A stretch of 64,000 bases of DNA from Ceratotherium simum simum (GCF_000283155.1 NW_004454225.1:1142404-1206403), one strand, 5' to 3'. Shown: positions 1-10,644, counted from the stretch's first letter. The notes: generated from the letters alone by a model not told the origin. Translations and numbers: made by a program.

Positions 1-338
1 GCGCGGCGTGCCGGCTGCGCGCTGCGCCGGGCGCGGCAGACAGGTGGAGGCGGCGCGAGTCCGTCGGTCTGTCTGCCTGCCCGCTCGCCGCTCTGGGCGT
101 CCTCTGCGGGCTGCGAGCTGCGGCTGCTCCGGCTTTCTCTTTGCAACGAGGCTGGAGGGTGGGCTTTTTTTTCCTTTTTGCGCGTGTGTGTATGTGTGTG
201 TGCGCAAAATATCTCTATCTCGGGAATGAAAGATGGGCGCTGGCGGCCGGACGGGAGCCCTCAGGGAAGCAGCGGGGGAGGCTGCGGGAGCGCAGGGAGG
301 CAGACGGGCTGCTCCCGGCGGCAGGAGGAGAAGTTGCC
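1..338 (-). other. PDGFB: PDGFB exon 1, first part of the 5'UTR (runs off the left edge)
   Basis: PDGFB encodes platelet-derived growth factor subunit B, a secreted dimeric ligand of PDGF receptors. Only the beginning of its long, GC-rich 5' untranslated leader is here; the start codon and all coding exons lie to the left of the window. Read on the minus strand, the segment matches the human PDGFB leader as I remember it: GGCAACTTCTCCTCCTG near 338-322, the GCGCACACACACA stretch around 209-190, an A-rich run near 175-165, then a CpG-rich segment rich in CAGCCGCAGCTCGCAGC. The minus strand contains no ATG in this part, so any upstream ORF of the leader must start further left. The start of transcription is placed at about 338 from the TATA spacing and the human start. 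Identity rests on remembered sequence plus synteny with RPL3. Confidence 0.9.
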
Positions 339-359
339 ACCCTTTCAGCTGTTCTGGCC

Positions 360-365
360 TTTATA
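360..365 (-). promoter_or_regulatory. PDGFB: PDGFB TATA box
   Basis: The minus strand reads CTATAAAGGCC at 366-356. TATAAA lies 22-27 bases upstream of the inferred start at about 338, the spacing known for the human PDGFB promoter. Confidence 0.88.
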
Positions 366-370
366 GAGGA

Positions 371-383
371 GAGAGGTGGGTGG
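371..383 (-). promoter_or_regulatory. PDGFB: PDGFB sis proximal element (CCACCC-type)
   Basis: The minus strand reads CCACCCACCTCTC just upstream of the TATA box. In human this CCACCC sequence is the Sp1/Sp3-family binding element needed for basal PDGFB transcription. Position and sequence are seen here; function is inferred from the human promoter. Confidence 0.82.
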
Positions 384-419
384 AGACAGCCTTTCCTCTT
401 CTGGCCGAGAGTCAGCACC

Positions 420-443
420 AGGAGGGAGGGGAGGGGGGGCGGG
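420..443 (+). promoter_or_regulatory. G-run tract upstream of the PDGFB promoter
   Basis: This purine tract has runs of 3, 4, 7 and 3 guanines separated by single bases, about 85-105 bases upstream of the PDGFB start. It could bind GC-box factors or fold as a G-quadruplex. Only the sequence pattern is seen. Confidence 0.4.
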
Positions 444-686
444 AGCTCAGGGAGGGCCTGAGACAAGGATGGGGCGCTTAGGGGTCTCTGAGAGCCTGGC
501 AGCCCCTCTGTCCATGAATCTAGCTCTTGGGAAGAGAGAACTAGGGGCGACCAACAGCCGCGCCCCTCAGCACAGTGACCTGGTCTGCTTTCTAGCCCAC
601 GTGGTGGGGGTATGTCTCCAGGGCCGGCCAGGAGGCCAAGCCCACACCTCCAGGACCAGACATTTGCACCTGGCACGGAAGGATGG

Positions 687-825
687 TGAAGGACTCAGGC
701 TCTGCAGCTTGGTTCAGATCCTGCCCTGGCGCTGAGTCGCTGGGTGACCTTGGTCAAGTCACTTCCTTTCTGTGCTCCTCCATCCAGCCTCAAAGTAGGA
801 TGGGGTTAGTGTAAGGACTGAATGC
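687..825 (+). repeat. MIR SINE fragment
   Basis: The MIR core is recognisable as a tract reading gggtgaccttggtcaagtca at 741-760, followed by a degraded version of the cctcagtttcc segment. Confidence 0.7.
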
Positions 826-1544
826 CAGAAAAGGCAGAAAGCAGCCAGCCACAAGGGGATCACACAAACCCGGCAGCCGGGACCGTTCAGCTGAAAGCCG
901 GGCCCATGTCTCCTGCTCCTAGCTGGTTGCCTGGCACACCACAAGCCCTGCCAGCGTTGGCTGAATTTGAATTTGTTGAACTGCAAAGTCACACAAGCCC
1001 CCACCGCCCTGCAGCATCCTTGCAGGGAGCCATCATGATCCTCCAGTCACTCTGATGTTTACTACCTCCCTCAGCCCCCCAGGTTTGAGGCCCAGGGCCC
1101 CCACCCACGCCAGCATTCACACAGTTAACGCCTTCCACCCCCAGCTCTGGGAGCTGCTGCGTCCCTGCCTTCAGCTGTCACACGGTCACAGTCACAGTCA
1201 CACGCACGCCTGCCGAGCCCAGCACCCACCACGGGACCCGCAGGCTCACAGCATCACCTGGCTCTTGGCTTTAGGACACCTTTATCTGGTCCCCTTGCAC
1301 TGGCTCTGTCATCTGCCCTTTGTACCCAAACATCCCTTTGGGGTGTCAATCTGCTCCTCGCACAGCACACACCCTCGTCACCGAGACAGGCATGCCCACC
1401 GTCTCTTTGTAAACTGTCTCCTTGGACCTGAGTGAGGGCGGCGTGGAGGAGGGGGGCTTCCCAAGAGGGCCTCTCTACAGACAACCACAGGCGCCCACTC
1501 TGCCCATCACTGCCAGGCAGCATGGCACAGAGGCAGGCCGGGGC

Positions 1545-1660
1545 CAGCTCACCTCGGCCCAGATCCTGGAGTGGCCATTCGTGGCCGAGTGTCTCTGGGA
1601 AGGTCAACCTCTCTGTACCTCGACTTCCTCCCCTGTAATCTGGAGATAAATCTATGATTG
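1545..1660 (+). repeat. MIR SINE fragment
   Basis: Diverged MIR core: aaggtcaacctctctgtacc near 1600, then a decayed tttcctcatctgtaaaatg counterpart near 1625-1650. Confidence 0.6.
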
Positions 1661-2136
1661 GAAGGAGGGAGGGATTTCAAAGAGGCATGGGGAAAGTTTA
1701 GGGGTACTGGAAATGTTTGTCGTTCTTGCTGGTGGTGATCGGTTCCCAGGTATACACATATATTAAAACTGATGTGTGCAGTCTCTTGTACCTCGATACA
1801 GTCGTAGAAGAATTTTTACCTGCCGTGAGTGGTCTGGAGGCTCAGACGAGATAACCGTGTGGAAGCGCAGAGCGGGAAGGCAGGCCCCTGGAGGGCCTCT
1901 TTCCTTCAACACAGCTTTCCCGTGTTCCGGTGGCCAGGCGCCGTTCCAGGCACTGGGGAGACAGTAAAATGCTAATACAGACTCCTGACCTGGGGGAGCC
2001 CCATCCAGAAGGACAGACAGATGCGTAAACAGATAAATTAGGAGACAGGGTGACAGGGAGATGAGGGGGAGGGGATGGGAAGATAATCCCAAAACACAAG
2101 ATCTGAAGTCTACAGACTTAGAGATAAAACCCTGCT

Positions 2137-2225
2137 CCATCGGACAGCTGGGTGGTCTTGACCGTGGCCTTCTGTGTCCCTATCTATAAATGGGATAACA
2201 GCCACCATGATTATTGAGGTGACTG
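2137..2225 (+). repeat. MIR SINE fragment
   Basis: Starts at cagctgggtggtcttgaccg and continues into a decayed ctatctataaatgggataac segment. Confidence 0.65.
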
Positions 2226-2261
2226 TGTGGTAGGGAGTGTTCTTCTTACTCTGCATGTAGC

Positions 2262-2445
2262 CTCTCGGTGCTCCTATGAGATATGTTACGCCTATCTGAC
2301 AAATGGGGAAATTGAAGCACAGAGAGGTTCAGCAACTTGTTCAAGGTCACACAGCCAGGAAGTGGTAGAGCTAGGTCTTGAACCCAAGCAGTCCAGCTGC
2401 TCAGCCCACACGCTTAAACCACCATGCTGTGCTGTCTCCTGGCAG
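2262..2445 (-). repeat. MIR SINE, well preserved
   Basis: Reverse-orientation MIR with aaggtcacacagccaggaag at 2343-2362 and the tRNA-related 5' part (accaccatgctgtgctgtc) at the right end. Confidence 0.85.
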
Positions 2446-2641
2446 GTGTGATGATGACAACAGTGACGCTTTTCACACAGGGCTTTTGTGAGCATCAAAC
2501 ACATTACTATTTGTGAAAGTGCTTTGCCATCGGAAAGGAGCTGTACTGACGTGAGCCCTCACTTACACACAAAGTGCTGTGGGAGCACACAGCTCAGCCT
2601 CAGGGGAGGGATGCAGAGTGGGGAAGGCTACTGGGAGCAGT

Positions 2642-2790
2642 ATCAATGAGCACCTACTGTATGCGGGCCCTGTGGGAAGCACTGGGAAATGGAATGAGGA
2701 AGGAGACCCAGCCCTGGCACTCCGGGACCTCCAGGCTCTCGAGTGAGATGGACACAAATCATTACAATCCAGATGTCTTGGTGCACTGGT
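2642..2790 (-). repeat. L2 LINE 3' fragment
   Basis: Contains the reverse complement of the L2 3' end: tgagcacctactgtatg near 2647-2663, followed by a decayed balance of the element. Confidence 0.7.
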
Positions 2791-2944
2791 TAGAAGTAGC
2801 AGGACAGGGACAGCAGAGGCAGCAGGGGCCACATGGCACCTGGCCTGAATGCCACGCTAAGGAGAACCCTTTTCCTGTCTCCTCTCCTTGCAGACCCCAT
2901 GTCAACGTATGGGTCTTTCCACACCAGCAGTTCTCTAAAGAACA

Positions 2945-3175
2945 CCTCCTCTTCCTCGTGTCAGGCTCGGCATAGCCGGCACCTCCTCCAGGAAGCCCCC
3001 CAGGCTTGGTGCTTGCTCTGGGTTCCCACAGCATGTACCCCATGGTACCGTCATTGCCTGTTTATCAGTCTAGCACTAGACCGAGATCTGAACGAGCGAG
3101 CGCCTCACTGCAGCTCTCCATACAGTACTTGCTCCATGAATGTCGGCTGAAGGAATGAGTACATGAGTAAATGTC
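2945..3175 (+). repeat. L2 LINE 3' fragment
   Basis: Contains cacctcctccaggaagcccc around 2980 and ends in a gaatgtcggctgaaggaatg tail, typical of a diverged L2 3' end. Confidence 0.6.
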
Positions 3176-3944
3176 TTGCCTGTTTCTCCCTCTGAGTCTT
3201 GGCTTGTTAGGGCAAAGATGCCAGACCCCGCCTGAGGAGTGATGAGAGGAGGAGAGGGGGCCTGTGACATGAGCCTCTAAACTTGGAAGCACGGGGCACC
3301 TGAGGGGCACCCCCTCACAGAGCTGGGAAGGCCCCAGCCCATCTTTAGTGTTGGGACCACTGCAGAATCAGGCTTTCCAGTAGGGCTGGGAGTGGGCTAT
3401 GTGGGGTGGGAGGCTGCACATCCATGGCTCTCACCACCACCCACCCCCAACGGGTCTGAGCCAAGCGGAAAACCAAGTGGCCACAGCCCTCAGCTAAGTG
3501 CTGGGGGCCAGGGTACCTGCCCAAGGCTGGGGGCTTTTTAGACTCTGGCCTTAGAGCCGTCCAAGCTCTCATCCATTAAAAGCATCTTACACCCTGGGAG
3601 TGGGGGCCTGGGGCCAAGAAAGCTGTTGACTTCAATCCCAGGGGCAGACTGGTGCCCTCAAGTCCAGAAGGATGGGAGTGACGTGTCCTGGGTACCCCCG
3701 CTCTGCTGACAGGGCCCTGGCACCACCATGGCACGCAAGTTTGCTTTTCCCGACTTGATGGAGGAGGAAGTGGGGCTCCAAACTGGGGACAGTCCCAGGT
3801 CATGCCACAAACGGCCTGAGACACCAGCCCTGGGCTGTATGATGGCAAAGTCCACACTCTACCCCCATGCCGCTGTGTAGCTGCGATCGGCCACCCCAGA
3901 CCCCTCACTGTCCCGTCCCCGCCTCCCCATCTGCGAGGGAGGTG

Positions 3945-4015
3945 TTACCTTGTATGTGCTCATTTTACGGATGAGGAAACTGAGGTTTCAAGAGGGCAAA
4001 AGGCGAGGCTCCTCA
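3945..4015 (-). repeat. MIR SINE fragment
   Basis: Short reverse MIR core: attttacggatgaggaaact near 3962-3981. Confidence 0.7.
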
Positions 4016-4044
4016 TCAAAGCCCACTTGGGTCCACAGCCCCAT

Positions 4045-4230
4045 TCTCCCATCTACCAGCTTGTGACCCTGGGCAAGTTACTTCCCCTTTCTGAGCCTCC
4101 GTTTCCTCATCTGTAAAATCTGGGTGACAACAGTAATTATACCTGGAGTCAAACGAGTTAATGTCTCCGAAGAATTGAAAGCATGGAGTGAGCACATCCC
4201 CAGTGTTGGTTATCACGATGATCGTTACTA
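4045..4230 (+). repeat. MIR SINE
   Basis: Forward MIR with gtgaccctgggcaagttact at 4063-4082, tttcctcatctgtaaaatc, and a 3' part reaching about 4230. Confidence 0.85.
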
Positions 4231-4822
4231 TTACTCCAAGCTGCCTGCCCGAGCGCACGCACACTCCCACCTGTGCCCTCCAGCAAGAGGGCTTGGAGAG
4301 GAGCCCAAGGCCGGGAAGTCCACAGGCGTGTCACCTGGGGGAGGGAGGAGTCCTCATATAGGGCCCCCACTGCTGTTGGAGACCCCCCCACCTGGTGAGG
4401 CTCTGGCCACTGTGGCCGTGAGTACTAGGGAGGCAGGAGAGACCCCAGGAAGGCAGACAGACAGACAGACCCCCGGGCCTGGGGCAGCCGGGGGAGCCCA
4501 CCGCACTGCTTCTGCGGCCTTGGGCCTATGTGCTATATACAAAGGCAAGGGAAGCCCAGTGTTTGTTTTCCTGGGCCGAGCCGATGCATTTTTAGCTCGT
4601 CCAGTCTCCAGATGAGGAAGAGGATGTTTAGACGGGGCAGCTCAGATCTACCTGTCCTGGAAGCTGGCTGGAAATCGAGCAAGGCCCCCCGGGGCCAGGG
4701 GAGCCGGGCCATGTGGGCTGGGAGATGACCCCACCCGGGATCTGGTGCTGGCCCGCTCTCCCCAGAGACGGGTCATCCTCGCTGCGCCCTTGGCTGCTCA
4801 CCTGCGGGGCCGCCAGGACTCT

Positions 4823-4838
4823 GGTTGTCATGACAACC
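4823..4838. promoter_or_regulatory. RFX-type X-box palindrome
   Basis: GGTTGTCATGACAACC is a perfect 16-base palindrome matching the RFX-family X-box arrangement (two GTTGYC half-sites). Binding is inferred from motif only. Confidence 0.45.
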
Positions 4839-4984
4839 TCCCTTACAGAGCGTTCGGCCTGCCCCGAGCACTTTACCTGAACTGTCACCCACAGCCCACA
4901 GGGAGAACAATTATTACCAGGTTACCAGCAAAGGAAGGAGGCTGGCTGAGTCCTTGCCCCCTTCCTGGAGGGCCTATGGTCTTA

Positions 4985-5115
4985 CCGTGTTCATCCTTGA
5001 GAGAGGGGGCACTGAGGCCCAGCATTGCCCAGCGAGGAAGTGGCAGTGCCAGGATTTGAATGCAGGGCTATGATGCCCACGCTTTTGCCGTCTCCCTGTT
5101 ACATGATGCCTCCCT
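4985..5115 (-). repeat. MIR SINE fragment
   Basis: Reverse MIR core: gcactgaggcccagcattgc near 5008, then gccaggatttgaatgcaggg near 5047. Confidence 0.75.
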
Positions 5116-5574
5116 GTGTGGCCTGGATTGGAGCTGCCCAACTTTTCATGTCACTTTGCACACAGAAAATTAACCGAGCTAGATGGAGGAGGCTGTGCAG
5201 GGCTGGAGGGGGTGGGCCCCAGGACCCGCTCACCACCCCAGGGCCGATAGCCATTTGCTGCCCCCCAGGCAGGAAACTGTGTACTGGATCTAGATTAGCC
5301 AGCCCTTTCCAAATTAGGTGTCCTTGTTGCCTTGCTCTGAGGATTTGGGAATTCTGGAAGGGCAGGGGGCAGGAGGGAGAGGCCGGCAGGCAGGTGGCAG
5401 GCAGTCCCTCTTGGTGGGGGTACCACACAGGCCCTCCCCAGCTTTCCAGAGGAAGGTATCTGTAACTGCGAAGAACATGAAGGGCCTCAAAAGAATGGGA
5501 AGCCTGCCACGGTGTAAAAGTCACAAATTTTTCGTCAATATTTTTAAGAGCAAATGTTTACATGGGTCGCACTG

Positions 5575-5775
5575 TGTCAGCAGCTTGCTCCAAGCCCTTC
5601 AGGTCTGTTAACTCAGTTCAGCCTCACAACGTTCCTATGAGAGAGGAGCTGTGATCACCCCCATTTCACAGACGGGGAAACCAAGGTCTGGGGCAGCTTT
5701 GCAAGGTCAAGGACAAGCGAGGACAGGACTGGGATTTGGACCTGGGCAGCCTGGGGCCAGCATCACTCTCTGGAC
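5575..5775 (-). repeat. MIR SINE
   Basis: Reverse MIR with catttcacagacggggaaac at 5662-5681 and the flanking ctcacaacgttcctatgaga segment near 5622. Confidence 0.85.
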
Positions 5776-6164
5776 CTTGACACCCATCTGCCAGGCCCAG
5801 CAAAGATGAAAACACACAACTGCCCTGTTCACATGGGCCACGCCCTCACTCACCCACAGATTCTGACCGAGCTCCACCACTATCTGAGGACAGCCCTCTG
5901 GTGGGCATTAGGCCTGACCTCTGTTTGAGGAGCTTCCTCTCGCTGCCGTGAGCGATGCCCCACCATGCTGGGCCGACACTGGACAGGGAACCCTGGTGAT
6001 GGCAGGTGCAGCGGCCTCGTCCTCCCCTCTCCCTTGGCTCATCCCACCACCCCGAGTGCCCTTCTCCTCCCACCGCCATTAAGAAGTTCCCCTTTGATAG
6101 AAGGTCTGACATGGCCTGGATGTTCAAGACCCTGTCCCTATGGGACAAGCCAAGGGTGCTCGGA

Positions 6165-6250
6165 GGGAACGTCTGAGGTTCAGAGATGTCATGTGACTTA
6201 CTCAAGGTCACACAGTGAGTCAGGGTCAGAAATGGGGTGACATTCAGTTC
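6165..6250 (-). repeat. MIR SINE fragment
   Basis: Reverse core with actcaaggtcacacagtgag at 6199-6218. Confidence 0.75.
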
Positions 6251-6654
6251 TGCCAACTTCAGGGACCCCTGGCCCTCCTCTGCTGGGGGCAAGGACCCCA
6301 GGGCGGTGACTCTGGAAGTGTGTTCAGTGGGAGAGGGAGGGAAGCAGGTAGTAGGAGAGAAGGGGGCCTGGGCGAGGCTGGGGTTCACAAGGAGTAGCGG
6401 ATCCCCCCTCACTTGTGCTATCCCCTCCCAGCATGCCCTGCGTGTTCCCCACCGACCCAGGTCCCACCCGCTTCCTCCCCTGTCCTGCCTGCCCACTGGA
6501 GAGCTTTTCCTGGGGGTGAGTTCCCAAAAGTAGCAAGGGGTCCTTTCCCACCACTGCCTGGAGGTGCCTGAGGATGTCTCCATGTCCCGGTCCCCGCCAG
6601 GGCTGCGAGCTGCTCGAGGGCATGGACCGAGAGCCTGTGGAGAGGTTTGGATTA

Positions 6655-6890
6655 ATGGATAAAGACCCTGGTGGCGAAGCTCCGCAGGCCTGGCTTCAGA
6701 CCTGGCCGTGCCACTTACTGGCTGTGTGTCCTTGGGCAGGACATTGACCTCTCTGCGCCCCAGTTTCCTCATCTCTAGACTGAGGAGGACCACATTTGCC
6801 TTGCAGGGTTGCTGTGAGGACCGGATGGATGTACAGGCACCAGCCCAGTGCCTGGCACAGCCCAGGTGCTCAGCACACAGCACAGTTATT
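6655..6890 (+). repeat. MIR SINE, nearly full length
   Basis: Forward MIR: gccacttactggctgtgtgt at 6709-6728, cagtttcctcatctctagac at 6761-6780, then cagtgcctggcacagcccag near 6846-6865. Confidence 0.9.
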
Positions 6891-7169
6891 ACGTTTTCAT
6901 TGTGGGCTAGGTCTACACTGTTGATCCTCAGAATGTGGGCCACCGGCCAGCAACAGCTGCTTCCCCTAGGGGCTTGTTAGGAATGCACGGTGCCAGGCCT
7001 ACCTCAGACCTGCCAAGTCAGAATCTGCATTTTACGAAGAGCCCTGTGGCTCCTGTGCACAGTGGTTTTAGAAGCACTGATCCAAAGGATGGGTCAAAAT
7101 GGTCAAACACCGTGATTTCATGTGGCTTGAACTAATACACCATCCCCTGAACCACCTGGCAATCCAGGG

Positions 7170-7310
7170 AGAGCAGAGTACACTATCCCCATTTTACAGA
7201 CAGGACAACTGAGTCTTGGAGCAGTCACATGACTTCCCTAATTCACAGGATCAGGAAGTGACCGAGCCAAGATTTGAACCAGTGCCCTGGGCTTCAGAGC
7301 TGCCCCTCCT
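7170..7310 (-). repeat. MIR SINE fragment
   Basis: Reverse core: ccccattttacagacaggac near 7187, with agatttgaaccagtgccctg near 7270. Confidence 0.8.
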
Positions 7311-7354
7311 AGAAGGACTGTCCCAGGCCATCCAGGGCTGGGCTTGGAAGAGCA

Positions 7355-7440
7355 CAGTCTACGACCTCAGTGTCCTCATCTGTAGAATGGGGACCCGACA
7401 CAACCTGGTTGTGAGGAGGATGTGCAGACGTGCCCCGCGT
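7355..7440 (+). repeat. MIR SINE fragment
   Basis: Forward core: tcctcatctgtagaatgggg at 7373-7392. Confidence 0.7.
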
Positions 7441-7482
7441 GGTACCCGGCTTGTCCTACTTTACCGGCTCACCTCTTCGGAG

Positions 7483-7560
7483 CCCCTTGCCCTTGAGGGG
7501 CTTACAGGCTGAGGCAGGCAGATGGAAGACAGACAGAAAGACCGAGACAACTGTACAAAC
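7483..7560 (-). repeat. L2 LINE fragment
   Basis: cttgcccttgaggggcttac near 7487 is the decayed reverse complement of the L2 segment aagctccatgagggcagg. Confidence 0.5.
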
Positions 7561-8084
7561 ACCCTCTGGCGGTGCTTATATAAGTCAATAAGCAAACAGA
7601 AGGCACCCAGCGGGAGTGACTAATCGTCTTAATAGTACCCACCACAACAGTGGGCATGATGCTCCCTGGGCACAGACGTGCCCCCGGTCTCCAGGCCACA
7701 GCCCTCTGCAGCCACGGAGTTGTCATCAATTGTCCCGGGGTGGGGGGCGGGAGGCCCAGGGCTGGGCATCCTTCTTCCTTCCCCTCTTCCTCCTCCTCCT
7801 CCTTGGGGCTCTGACGGGACCTCCTTCATCTTTCCTTGGATGCAAACAGTGCTGAGAAGCCCAGAGTTCACGACCAGCCTCCACTGTGTCCCAGCTGTCT
7901 GACGCTGGGTGAGTCCCTGCCCTCTGGGCTGTGGACTACCTACCACATTTGGTGATGTGGTTAATCTGGTGACTGAATGTGGGTGCTTAGCACACAGAGA
8001 GTGCTCGGTAAACAGATCTGTGGTACGATTTCCTCATGGGATGAGGCAGTCCCCATGATTTGCCCCAGAAGGAAGCAGCATGGG

Positions 8085-8210
8085 ACAACCATACCCTTAT
8101 TACAGATGAGAAAACCGAGGCCCAGAGAGGGCAGGTGACCTCCCCGAGATCGCCCTGCTGGGTAGAGGTGGAGCCAGGTTTGAACTTATGTCACAGGACT
8201 CCCAGCACAC
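8085..8210 (-). repeat. MIR SINE fragment
   Basis: Reverse core: ttattacagatgagaaaacc at 8097-8116 and agccaggtttgaacttatgt near 8172. Confidence 0.85.
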
Positions 8211-8929
8211 TTCTCAAAAGGAGAGAAAAACAAGTCAGGAAGGCAGACCCCCCCAAGTCCCACCCACCCAGAGTGAAATGTTTTTTCATGTGGAATCTGG
8301 TGGGGGTGGGCATGTCTGTGTGACACGAGTGTGAGAGGGGACTGGGGGGGACACAAGTCTGTGTGCACGTGGGCATCCGTGTGTGTCCATGAATGCACAT
8401 AGGCCTGGGAGGAAGGGAGAGTGAAAACACCCCTGGGGCAGCCAGGGCCAGCCTGGGCCAGGTGGGCCAGTGGGCTTCCCTTCCCTGAAGACCACCCCAG
8501 GGTAGAGGATGCATCTCGGCCTCCACCCGTCATCTCCCCGTCCACCCCCCACCTCCCCCAGCTCCTTCCTGTTTTGATGGAAGGAAAAAATTTCAGCTTT
8601 TTCCTTCTTTATTTTTCCAGACGGGTGACTCGCTCGGGAAAGGAATTCCCCCCTCCCCAAACCATCATAATACCTATATATCGATGCCACGGACCCAGGC
8701 CCATCCTGTTTGCTGGGATCATCACGGCTATTTTTGTGTGCTTTATGGGGGTGGTACCCCAGGGAGGGGATCGGGGGGGTGCTCAGCTGCCTTCTCCCAG
8801 TCCATATCCCCTCTCCCAGGTCCTCCCCACCCCCATTCCGTCCTTGCTGCCCGAGCTCTGGGAGGAGGGAAGGAAGCCTGCTAAGCCAGGGTATAAATAA
8901 CTCAGGTGGTTACTCAGCTCCTGAGAACA

Positions 8930-8945
8930 TGATAACATGAGTCAT
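8930..8945 (+). promoter_or_regulatory. GATA plus AP-1/MARE motif pair
   Basis: TGATAA at 8930-8935 is followed two bases later by TGAGTCAT at 8938-8945, the core bound by AP-1 or NF-E2/MAF factors. The sites are seen; activity is inference. Confidence 0.4.
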
Positions 8946-9690
8946 GATGTGAAATCAAGAGGAGCAGCGAACAGCATGGGCCACCGCCCCGGGCAGGGCA
9001 GTGGGGCTGCAGGGAGAGAGCTGGTGCCTGGGGACTCACAGTGGGCAGGGCCCAGGAGCACAGGCAAAGTTACTGCCCCGTGTGTGGCCTCAGACAGGCC
9101 TCTTCCTAGCTCAGACCCTCAGGTTACTCACCTGGACCATGGGGCTGGGGAGAGGAGGGATTTCCTCCCCAAGGCCCTCCCTGAGCTGGACAGAAGGCAG
9201 AGAGCAGGGGCCACGCTCTGAGCATCACTGGTCCTCTCCCTCTGCCTGTCACAGGTCAGTAGGAAGAGCAGGTCCTTTGGAACTTCTGGTCCCCTCCCCC
9301 CATTTGCAAAGCAGGTGGCCCAGGAGTTCCCGGGGCCTCAGTGGAATTTGTAGGATGCGAGGTGGGGGACTTGGACAGGAGCACAAAGTTCCTGGACACT
9401 GGGCCCACCGAGCCTTCCCCCATCAGGGTGGCCCTGAATCGGGGACAATCTCCAGCCTCCTTTGGCTGCCTGGCCACAGTGTGGCCAGGAGGTGTGGGTA
9501 CAGAAACAGGACACCCGCAGGATCACTGGCCCAGCCCGTGTGATCAGCCCATGCGGCTAGGCGGGGCCGCGGGCCGAGTCCCCAGCCCTGGCAGGCCAGG
9601 GTCAGAAGGCAGCCCCAGCCCCTGCCTGCTCCCCCAGGGAAATCCTCGGCTTCAGGCTCCTCTTCAGAGCAGGGCAGGCCTGGACCCCGG

Positions 9691-9704
9691 GTTGCCATGG
9701 CAAC
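9691..9704. promoter_or_regulatory. RFX X-box, perfect palindrome
   Basis: GTTGCCATGGCAAC equals the strongest RFX-family consensus and is perfectly symmetric. It is followed ten bases later by a TGCGCA-centred palindrome (agcctgcgcaggct, 9714-9727). Confidence 0.55.
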
Positions 9705-9834
9705 AGGTTCTGGAGCCTGCGCAGGCTGAGCCACCCTCTCCTGTCCCCCTGCCGCTGCCTGGCCTGGCGGGGAGCTGGCCCACAGCATCTCTCCTGCTGG
9801 GAGGGCAGCGGGCCTGGGGCGCAGCTGATTGCTA

Positions 9835-9955
9835 CGGACCCAGGCTGGCAGTCAGGACACAGGGCATCACTGTGGCCTTCAGCAACTCGTTCCCTGGGTC
9901 TGAACCTCACCCCTGGCCTGTAAAGTGACAGAGCAGGGAGGAGGACTAACGGCTG
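9835..9955 (+). repeat. MIR SINE, diverged
   Basis: cactgtggccttcagcaact near 9868 and cacccctggcctgtaaagtg near 9908 follow the MIR order of motifs. Confidence 0.5.
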
Positions 9956-10280
9956 TTCTGGCACAGCCAAGCGGTTCTAAGCAGGACCACCCAGGGCCCC
10001 CCTCCTCGTCTGTGAGGCATCCTCCTTCCCACCTTTGGCCTTAATCCCAAGGGCAGCATCCCCAGAGCCTGCACCCCACCTGGCTCTGCCCTGATGACCC
10101 TTGGCCTGGCTTCCCCCCAGGTGGGAAGGGGGCTACCCCACCCACCGCCCCCCACCCCTGCATGCCCAGACAGCTTGGCATGGCTCAGACCCAGCCATTC
10201 AACGGACAGCCTGCCCTCTGGCCCCTCGAAAACAATGGAGCCTCCAGGAATATTGCCCTGCCTGGGCTGAATCAAACGCT

Positions 10281-10290
10281 CTAAATTTAG
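10281..10290. promoter_or_regulatory. MEF2-type palindrome
   Basis: CTAAATTTAG fits the MEF2 consensus YTA(A/T)4TAR and is a perfect palindrome in non-repeat sequence. Confidence 0.35.
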
Positions 10291-10644
10291 CCCATCTGAT
10301 GCCTCCTTGCTTCCTGCCCCTGCTGCCCTCCTTCAAGACAATGAGGTCACCCCGGAACTGCCTGCCCCAGCAGCCAGACCCAGGGGTTTTCCAGGGCCAG
10401 GGCTGCTCTCCTGCTTTGGGGAACGGGCTGTGAGGGGACAACGGGTCATGGGTCTTCCCTCCCTCCCTCTTTCCCTCCTGCCCTGCCCGGCTCCTCGGGC
10501 TGCTGGGCCCAGAGCTGCGTCTCCAGGGACTTTCCCTCCAGCCGTGCTGGGGGAGGCACAGAGGGAGGGAGCAAGCGGCGACCTCCCAGGGAAGAAGGCC
10601 ACGCTGAAGAGCCAGGGGCCTGGGCATGTTGGAAGAAACACCAA

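Larger units (their letters stand above)
484..8210. other. PDGFB upstream flank, intergenic, no gene seen
   Basis: Apart from the repeats listed separately, the longer non-repeat stretches (826-1544, 1661-2136, 3176-3944, 4231-4984, 5776-6164 and 7561-8084) show no splice-consistent coding pattern. Reading frames open briefly on both strands, as expected in GC-rich DNA. The notable non-repeat item is the 16-base palindrome at 4823-4838. Confidence 0.6.

Noticed and set aside
5846..6943. 365-codon open frame on the minus strand
   Set aside because: It runs straight through a plus-strand MIR SINE (6655-6890) and ordinary GC-rich sequence; the translation has no domain-like pattern and no splice or start context.
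8892..8899. TATAAATA as the promoter of a hidden gene
   Set aside because: No exon-like frame with donor site follows within a few hundred bases, and no initiator or CpG island is present.
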